Shown here piece by piece: positions 57,301 to 64,000 of a stretch of DNA of 64,000 bases; within the stretch, counting starts at the first letter, position 1; the number at the start of each line of letters is the position of its first letter. The translations under genes were made by a program, and so were the position numbers. The notes under the pieces are model-generated. The model did no database searches. It was not told the DNA's origin and saw only the letters and a list, made by a program, of their open reading frames with translations. The stretch is taken from contig OX637801.1 in NCBI GenBank assembly GCA_951802425.1, forward strand, positions 496,001-560,000, given 5' to 3'. Source of the stretch: Clavaria fumosa (Eukaryota > Basidiomycota > Agaricomycetes > Agaricales > Clavariaceae).

Positions 57301-58315
57301 CATCTCTGAGAGCTCCGGTGTCCACCATCTCCTTGCATGTGTTGATGGTTTCATGTAGGGTACTGTTTTTTCTACTGTGGTTTGTATGGCCGACTCGAGG
57401 TCTTCGACAGTTCTGTTGAATTGCTGGATAGTTGTGATTGCTCGGGGTGAGGGGAGGTTACTTAGCGTAGCTGACAGCTCCTCTCGGAATGTCTTCCAGT
57501 CTACGTTACGCCAGTTTCGTCTCGGGGTGTCATTTTGTGTGGGGGGGGGTTATGTCGAGTATGCTGATGATGGGGAGGTGATCTGCTTTTGGGGGTCGTC
57601 TCCCAGGGTCCACGTTGCACTTGACGAACGCGTCGGCTAGTGTCTCTGAGGCGAATACGTTGTCCGGTCTTGTCCAGTTCTTCGTTGCCGACTGTTCCAG
57701 TGTAGGGGTGTCTTTTGGGAGCATCATCCTAAAGTTCTGTGCTGCGATCAGTTCTAGTAAGGGTTGAGTGAGTCGAAGTGTGTCTGGGGTGAAAAGTTGG
57801 TGGTTTCTCTCCTCTTCCCATAGGGGATGGTGTCGGTTGAAGTCTCCGAGTAGGATGACGTTGTCGGGTGCCAGGGGGTCGTTGGGGGTGGGTGGGAATG
57901 AGGCGGTGGGGGCGTCTATGAACCAGGTGTGGAGGACGTCGAGGGTCTCCGAGTGTTCGCAGTCGTTATAGACGTTGATGATCTTGATTGTCCCGAAGTC
58001 GCCCCATATTTGCACTCCTGACACGTCTGGCGAATTTATGCGTAGGTCCATCCATTGCGAAGTGGGGATTCTCGGGCTGACCAGTATAATGGATCTCGTG
58101 GTTTGTTGTCCTCGGTAGTGTGTAGGCGGTAGGATAGTCGTCCAGTTTTGAGCTGCTCTGGTGTTGTTCAGGAAGTCGAACCAGGGTTCCTGTATTGCGC
58201 ATATGTCGAAGAAGTCGGGGTTTAGGCTATTGATGATGTGGGCTTGGGCGTCCGGGGATTTTCTACAATTTTGCTGCCATATTCGAAGTTGTCTCGAGGG
58301 TTGTCTAGTATTCAT
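54337..58315 (-). pseudogene. LINE ORF2 (endonuclease-RT-RNase H)
   Basis: 58,315-57,530: endonuclease with QQNCRKS, IQEPW, LLGDFNRHH and ADHLPI, the metal and catalytic motifs. A nine-G run (57,541-57,549) shifts the frame. RT follows (FLDVKGAFPSVD, GLDQGCPLSP, then YIDDLVI at about 56,180), interrupted by TGA at 57,076-57,078 and 56,209-56,211. RNase H has FTDGSG, AEVVGL, TDNQAA and PGHSGIAGNEAAD (all four catalytic positions, 55.3-54.9 kb). The end carries CPICEEEEETVIHYLIQC. Both stops fit CGA to TGA. Confidence 0.92.
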
Positions 58316-60377
58316 GTTGTAGTGCGCGGGGGGTTTGCTGTCGGCTGTGAACTAAAGAAGGAGCTGATTGTGGACTGTGTCCTCGGTTGGCTGGGCACGT
58401 TCGGGTTTGTGTTTGTATTTGCGTTCGCTGGCGGGGGTCTTGCGGGTCGAGCGGGCCGCATTGGTCGTCTCTGTGGGATCATCCTCGGTATTGCCGGTAT
58501 TGCCGGGGCGTCGTCTCTTGTCGTATCGTGCGGAGGGGGGCGGTAGGGTGGGAGAGGTGCGTTTCGGGCTGGACCGGGGTCGTGTTGGCGGTGAATGCCG
58601 TCGTTTCGTGGGGCCCTGGGTCCCCCGTTCCAGTGTCCCTGTGGTGGTGGCGGCGATCTTCGGAGGAGTCGGGCGTTGACGAAGCCCCTGTAATTGTCCT
58701 GTTCCTCTATGTTGTTGTGCATTGTGGCGGAGCCTGTACGTTCCCAAGTCGTTGGGTCCTCGTTTACTGGGAAATACCTGTATCGGTTTTCTGGGCGTCT
58801 TTCCATGATCTTCTGGCATTCTCTTTTGAAGGTGGGACAGTCGCGGTCACTGGCTGAGTGCCCGGGCATCTTGCAGTTGTGGCACGATTTTTGGTTCGCG
58901 TTGGCTGTACATTCGGTAATCTTGTGGGGCCCTGCGCATCTGGGGCAGACGTCGTGTATCCACTTGCAGTCCGCCGCGAAGTGGAACGGTGTGAAGGCCT
59001 GACACTTCATACACCGTCTCGGTTCATATATGCTCTTTCTGCACTGGACTTTTTTGCCCTCGATTACTATGCCCTGACTGATTGCCCGGTTAGCATGCTG
59101 TGGGTTTCGGAATGACATGAGGGCGAAAGCGGTGCGTTGTCCAGGGGCTCTGCATGCGATGTCTTTGAGGTATTTTGCTTCTGCGATCTCTGCTGTTGGG
59201 AAGTTGTTATCCTGTTCGACAGTAGTTAGCGCGTCCCGTAAGTCTGGGTCGAAGGTCACCGGGACGTATTCCAAAACCACGTCGTATCCTCTTTCTCTGA
59301 TCTGGATCATGTTTTCATAGTGGTTCGCGAAGGCTTGTTTAGTGTCGATTCGCTGTAGCCATTGTGCGGCTTCTTCGGACGCCGTGAGGTAGAGTATAGC
59401 CCCTCGCTGTAAGGGTTGTGCACCGACAAAGATTCTTTCATGGTTGGGTTTGTTTACGGCATCTGCGCCCATCCTCGCGATTGCTTCGTTGGCCTTGTCG
59501 ATCAGCTGACGTTCTGTCATGGCTTGGGTGCATGGGTGTTGGTCGTCTATGTCGGCGTGTGGTCTTGTGTGGGTTATTACCTGTCTGGCTCTGTCTTGGG
59601 TCCTCGCTATGATTTCTGTGGGGCCTAGGTGGGGTTGTGTGGGTGGCGTGTGTTGGGTCCGTTGAGTACCGTTTCTGAGAGCATTCGCATATGTTGCCGG
59701 GCCGTTTGGGTTCGGGAAGTTGTCCGTTGGAGGTTGTGGCGGGGGTGTCGGGGCTCTCTGTGAGAGGGTGCGTATCGCTGCCTCGGCTCTTTCTGCCAGG
59801 TCAACTGCGGCGCTTCCTATAAGGTCGGTTGTTTCCCTGGTCTGGTTTCTTATGGCTATAGTGGCATTGTTCTGAGCGGCGGTTGCATTTTCGAGTCTTT
59901 CGAGGGTTTTCCTAGCATTTTCTGCAATTTCCGTCAGTGTGTTGATGGGGGCGCTTACTTGTTCAGTCAGTCGATCGGTGATTTCATTGGTGATTTGATT
60001 CGTCTGGGCCGTTTGGAGTAGGGTCGCTATTGCAAGCATCGAGTCTGCTGTGGTCTTGGGTATCCTGGTTCCGGTGTGTATGGCCTGTCTGATGGTGGTA
60101 GCCATGTCTGCGATTGTGATTGGTCCGTCATTGATGTGTATGCCGGCCTTCTGGAGGGTTATTTGGGCTGCGGTTATTTCTTGCGGTCTGGCGTTTCGGT
60201 TCAGGCTTGTCGACGGGTTGTTGTTGCGGGGGGGGGTGGGGGTGGGGGTGGGGGTGGTAGGTTGTCTGTATTAGAGGGAGGGGCCGGGGCTGGTGTAGGT
60301 GGTGTGGGTGCGCGTGTTGCTGGGGTTGGCGCGTCGTTTTGGGGTTCCGCGTTGTCTCCCCCGGAGTTGGTTGACAT
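58312..60377 (-). pseudogene. LINE ORF1 (gag-like, nucleic-acid binding)
   Basis: ATG at 60,377 opens a Pro/Ala-rich N terminus that changes frame at a nine-G run (60,228-60,236). The main frame then runs to TGA at 58,312. Near the C terminus are three Cys-rich knuckles: CMKC...C, CPRCAGPHKITEC and CHNCKMPGHSASDRDC (about 59,010-58,850), expected to bind element RNA. The Pro/Arg-rich tail follows. Its stop overlaps the ORF2 start in ATGA (58,315-58,312). Confidence 0.9.
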
Positions 60378-60626
60378 GTTCTTACGACTGGCAGTGCGGG
60401 TACGTTTGTGTAGTACAGTAGTGGTGGCTAGGTTAAGCTGGGTTAGAGGTGGATTATAGAGGACTAGGGTACTAGGCAACGTCGATGGTCTTGCGGGCTT
60501 TTGTCGGTTTTGCCGTTTTTTCGCAAGTGTCGATGTGGTTGCCTAGAAAGGAAGTCCCCTCAAGTCTTTCTTGATCGCACCTCTTCCACTGACATTGCTA
60601 GGCACCAAATTGGGCTTCGTTTTTGG

Positions 60627-60684
60627 GTTGCCTTGGTAGGCAAATGACCGGATGCATATGGTCATTTGCCTACCAAGGTGACCC
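60627..60684. repeat. Hairpin between LINE and minisatellite
   Basis: Perfect 19-bp arms (CCTTGGTAGGCAAATGACC at 60,632-60,650 and its complement at 60,661-60,679) flank a 10-nt loop. Pairing extends a few bases further with mismatches. Confidence 0.9.
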
Positions 60685-60689
60685 AGGGC

Positions 60690-61612
60690 ATGGGTGCCTC
60701 GGTGTGTTCACACCAAAGACCTTCGGTGGTCTTGATGATCTGGGGCAGGGCTGGGTGCTGCGGTGCATTCACGCCAAAGACCTTCAGCGGTCTTGATGAT
60801 CTGGGGCTGGGCTGGGCACCTTGGCACATTCATGCCAAAGACCTTTGGTGGTCTTGATGATCTGGGGCAGGGCTGGGTGCCTTGGCACATTCATGCCAAA
60901 GACCTTTGGTGGTCTTGATGATCTGGGGCAGGGCTGGGTGCTGCGGTGCATTCACGCCAAAGACCTTCAGTGGTCTTGATGATCTGGGGCAGGGCTGGGT
61001 GCTGCGGTGCATTCACGCCAAAGACCTTCAGTGGTCTTGATGATCTGGGGCAGGGCTGGGTGCTGTGGTGCATTCATGCCAAAGACCTTCAGTGGTCTTG
61101 ATGATCTGGAGCAGGGGGTGGGCACCTTGGTGCATTCATGCCAAAGACCTTCGGTGGTCTTGATGATCTGGGGCAGGGCTGGGTGCCTCAGTGCGTTCAT
61201 GCCAAAGACCTTCGGTGGTCTTGATGATCTGGGGCTGGGCTGGGCGCCTCGGCACGTTCATGCCAAAGACCTTCAGTGGTCTTGATGATCTGGGGCAGGG
61301 CTGGGTGCCTCGGCACGTTCATGCCAAAGACCTTCAGTGGTCTTGATGATCTGGGGCAGGGCTGGGCGCCTCAGTGCATTCATGCCAAAGACTTTTGGTG
61401 GTCTTGATGATCTGGGGCTGGACTGGGCACCTCAGTGCATTCACACCAAAGACCTTCAGTGGTCTTGATGATCTGGGGCTGGGCTGGGCACCTCGGCGAA
61501 TTCATGCCAAAGACCTTCGGTGGTCTTGATGATCTGGGGCTGGGCTGGGTGCCTCGGCATGTTCATGCCAAAGACCTTCAGTGGTCTTGATGATCTGGGG
61601 CCACAGGCACTT
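60690..61612. repeat. 61-bp minisatellite, about 15 units
   Basis: CCAAAGACCTT recurs every 61 bp from 60,713 to 61,568. Each unit contains a small inverted repeat, AAGACC...GGTCTT, and the phrase GATGATCTGGGGC. The period is not a multiple of three, yet frames remain open and give false ORFs (repeated PRSSRPLKVFG-like protein). Confidence 0.95.
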
Positions 61613-62115
61613 TGGTGCATTTCCATTTACCATTTTACTCATATTGACACTGGCTATCCTTCTGGCAAAGCATGTCTTGACACATGGGTCTTCACACCCA
61701 ACACTTGTATTTGTTGGTCTGGGGCAGGGAATGCAGGTGTTTCATGCATTTCCATTTACTATTTTACTGACATTGACACTGACTATCCCTACAGCACAAC
61801 CATGTCCTCAATGCATCCCGACTCACCAGTTTTTGCTCCCAACATCTGCTGGCAACTTGTCCTTTTTTTGTCCTTTGTGCATCATAGCAGTAGTTATTCA
61901 TGTTGTAGTAGGGGAGGGGTGGAGGGGATATTCAATGCCAGCCACATTGAGTATCTTTTCTGCCCTGACCATATCCTTTTTTCATGAAACTTGAATAATT
62001 ACTCATAATTTGTCAAACTCCATACCTGTTATAAGGCAAGGTTCTGTTTGTATATGTAAGTCACATGACTACAAAGTGGCTTAGCAGCTAAGCACTTTGA
62101 CCTCAAACCGTCACA
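61613..62115. other. Duplicated phrase, then promoter side of the PHD-like gene
   Basis: GCATTTCCATTTAC.ATTTTAC and GACACTG.CTATCC occur at about 61,615-61,660 and again at 61,745-61,790. The rest has no gene. Confidence 0.55.
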
Positions 62116-63834
62116 ATGCCAAGAATGAAACAATCGGCTTCTAGGTCAACTGGCACTCCATGTGTGAGAGTGACCCTTCACCTGTCTGCTATCAAACAAA
62201 ATGCGCAGCCTATCACTCAACCAATTGGAATTAGGGTGAGTTTTCGACTCCACTGTCGATTTGATCGAGCTGATCAAGGGACACAGGCAGGTGACAGAGC
62301 CCCAAATGATGAAGTAAGATTACTTAACTCCATCCAATGTAGTACTGACTTCTTGCAGTGGTGCTGCAGCTGTGGCAATGGAGGATTTCTTTTAGACTGC
62401 AATTTGTGCAAGCGAGCAGTGTGCGGCAGCTGCCTCACAATTCCCCGATGCTCGGAGTTCATCAAGGAGCCCGACATCAAGTTTGTCTGTATGGCCTGCC
62501 ACCTAAGCTCAAGAAATCGTGCAGAACCTTTCTATGTAAGTGATTATTCCTGTCATTACAGGTATATTGATACAACTTGAATCCCAGCCTCTCTATCGCA
62601 ATAACAAGCCCATTAGGAGTGTCATCGGTCATATCAAGCCCACAAGTCTTAGGGGCCACTATGCAAGACAAAACATGAGCTTGCTCGCTATCCTCAATTT
62701 CCATCTCTGCACAATCCCATCTCCAGGGGATCTGTACATTTCCATTGCCAATTCCTTGGCAGGATGGTTCACCAACCCATCGCAGAAAAGGATGTTATAC
62801 ACTCAAGAAATAGTCCTTGACATTGATGCTGCTAATCCGAGGTCATTGCTCAAGCATCAGAAGGAAATAATTGAACTTGTCAAATGCTTTCGAGAGTACA
62901 TTGCCTTCATTACTACTTGGACATGGCTGACAATATGGCTGACTGCTCTGAGTAGATAGATTTGGCATCCAAAGGCTCATCATCTTCTTGTTTACCCACA
63001 CCAACCCCGACAATGGGGACCTCCACTGTGCCAATAATGCTGGTATACAAACTGACAGTGTGAGTCCCAATCAATGTTCTTAAATGCTTATTTCTGAGCT
63101 AGTCTGCTAGTTTCTGGCTCAAGTCTTTGGCCAAGAACTTCTCCATTTCGCTAAGGAAGTCCACTTGCTTCTTATTCTTGAGGTTTGTGGCAGTGTTTGG
63201 GACAATGCAGCCTCGTGCAAGGCAATGACAGATTTTGCCCAGCAGTACATCTTTATTTCACTCTTCTCCTTCTAATACTGATATTTGTAGCAGGGCGTGG
63301 TTCAACCACATAATTGGCTTCAGTCAAAGGAACTTTTCTCTGCATCTTGCAATTCCCTTCTTAACCAAACTCCTTATCAAGCATTTTATCGAATGCTTCT
63401 CAATGCTTCGCATACTCCCTGATATTCTCAAGGAGGAGGAGGGTCTTGGTGCTCACAGTTCAATCCTGGTCCTCTCTCACTGGTTTGCCATCAAGTATTT
63501 TTGGGTCCATAAAGACCTTCGCCCATTCGGTGACACCCTCACCCTTCAGTGCCTGAAATGTTTTGCAATTCGGACCCTCACCTTCAAGCTATTGGACAAT
63601 AAGAGTGGGGAATATCAGGCGAGCTGTCATTGCGGCTGGCCTGAACGGAAGCTTTCTGGCAATGGATACATTGATGCTAAGGGGCTCACAGGGATCGATG
63701 GGATGGGCTTCATGCCTTTTGTACAGGACTCCAGCTATTGTCGACGAGGTATGGAAACTTCCCTGGTCCACATACAATACGGTCTAAGAACCTTATGCTC
63801 TGTACATAAAATTTTCTCTGAGTGTTTGATATGA
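62116..63834 (+). CDS. PHD-like zinc-finger protein, 501 aa, five exons, function unknown
   Basis: Exons 62,116-62,535, 62,588-62,895, 62,960-63,059, 63,111-63,244 and 63,291-63,834 join into one frame of 501 codons plus stop. All introns are GT-AG, two with the same GTACAT donor. Residues 83-128 form C-x2-C-x8-C-x2-C-x4-C-x2-C-x18-C-x2-C, a PHD-type cross-brace with Cys in place of the usual His. The C-terminal half has a HWFAIKYFWVHKDLRPFGD segment and a second Cys pair set (QCLKC, CHCG). I know similar unnamed proteins to be common in Agaricomycetes but cannot assign a role; the finger suggests chromatin or protein binding. The last exon may contain a further intron. Confidence 0.72.
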
Positions 63835-64000
63835 TGCAAGCATCCTGTAAATGTTTTGACCTGTAAATATTTTTGACTTGACCCACTGAGAACACGAGAC
63901 ACAGAATCATGTGACCATGGAATCAACAGAATCATATGACTGTAACAAACAAACATAAGCATTAAACAAAATCATGTGACTGTATTCAAGATGTGGTCAG
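63835..64000. other. Window end, ATCATGTGAC repeats
   Basis: ATCATGTGAC or a one-base variant occurs three times. The CATGTGAC core is also found in the Ty3 LTRs. No gene. Confidence 0.5.

Larger units (their letters stand above)
54060..60480 (-). mobile_element. Tad1-like LINE (non-LTR retrotransposon), nearly complete
   Basis: Minus strand: ORF1 with zinc knuckles, then ORF2 with AP-type endonuclease, RT, RNase H and a C-terminal zinc motif, the architecture of fungal Tad1-group elements. Ends are approximate; the 3' side runs into GT-rich repeats. Two frameshifts and two nonsense codons inactivate this copy. Confidence 0.92.

Noticed and set aside
60666..61285. ORFs in the 61-bp array; also considered as a CRISPR-like array
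   Set aside because: Units are contiguous without unique spacers and the host is eukaryotic. Open frames follow from the repeat sequence.
1..64000. rRNA or tRNA genes
   Set aside because: I scanned by eye for rRNA blocks and tRNA-like B boxes near paired arms and saw none I could support. A tRNA search tool would be needed to exclude isolated tRNAs.

Overview
The window comes from a fungal nuclear genome, most likely an Agaricomycete (Basidiomycota). The support is indirect: many short GT-AG introns of about 37-65 nt in spliced genes, Ty3 elements with a chromodomain, a Tad1-type LINE, Helitron-helicase debris and a Zn2Cys6 regulator. I cannot name the species. Most of the sequence is layered, decaying transposable elements, with a few well preserved genes between them.

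Layout. 1-3036: 3' half of a Ty3/gypsy element with its 3' LTR. 3.2-12.3 kb: debris of a second Ty3 family (minus strand), a PIF1/Helitron helicase pseudogene, and an LTR split by a hAT-like element with 8-bp target duplications. 12.3-16 kb: purine tracts, a 1.0-kb near-perfect palindrome and a fragment of an unknown gene. 16.3-17.9 kb: a fragmentary membrane-protein gene. 17,974-22,425: a 4.45-kb terminal-inverted-repeat (TIR) element full of triplet repeats. 22.4-31.2 kb: a visibly GC-richer island with a low-complexity ORF, a complete four-exon Zn2Cys6 gene (542 aa) and a broken aminopeptidase P gene. 31.2-32.9 kb: a second, truncated copy of the TIR element carrying a 128-bp MITE. 33-33.8 kb: an unknown gene cut by an LTR. 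33.8-43.2 kb: two Ty3 copies head to head, forming a 4.1-kb inverted repeat. 43.5-45.7 kb: tandem repeats and non-coding sequence. 45,761-50,629: an intact eight-exon gene for a 1,324-aa protein of unknown function, whose introns hold arrays of ACGCGT-centred hairpins. 51.4-53.4 kb: a 44-bp minisatellite. 54-60.5 kb: a nearly complete Tad1-like LINE (minus strand). 60.7-61.6 kb: a 61-bp minisatellite. 62,116-63,834: an intact five-exon gene for a 501-aa PHD-like protein.

Three signals stand out. First, comparison of the Ty3 copies shows C-to-T (and complementary G-to-A) change at CpG, often turning CGA into TGA. This points to methylation-coupled decay of repeats. Second, inverted or palindromic structure occurs at every scale: 29-bp hairpins, 35-bp MITE ends, 0.5-kb arms and 4-kb arms. 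Third, the two large genes of unknown function are the best preserved coding sequences here, and one carries palindrome arrays in its introns. All functional statements are from reading the sequence; no search was run.
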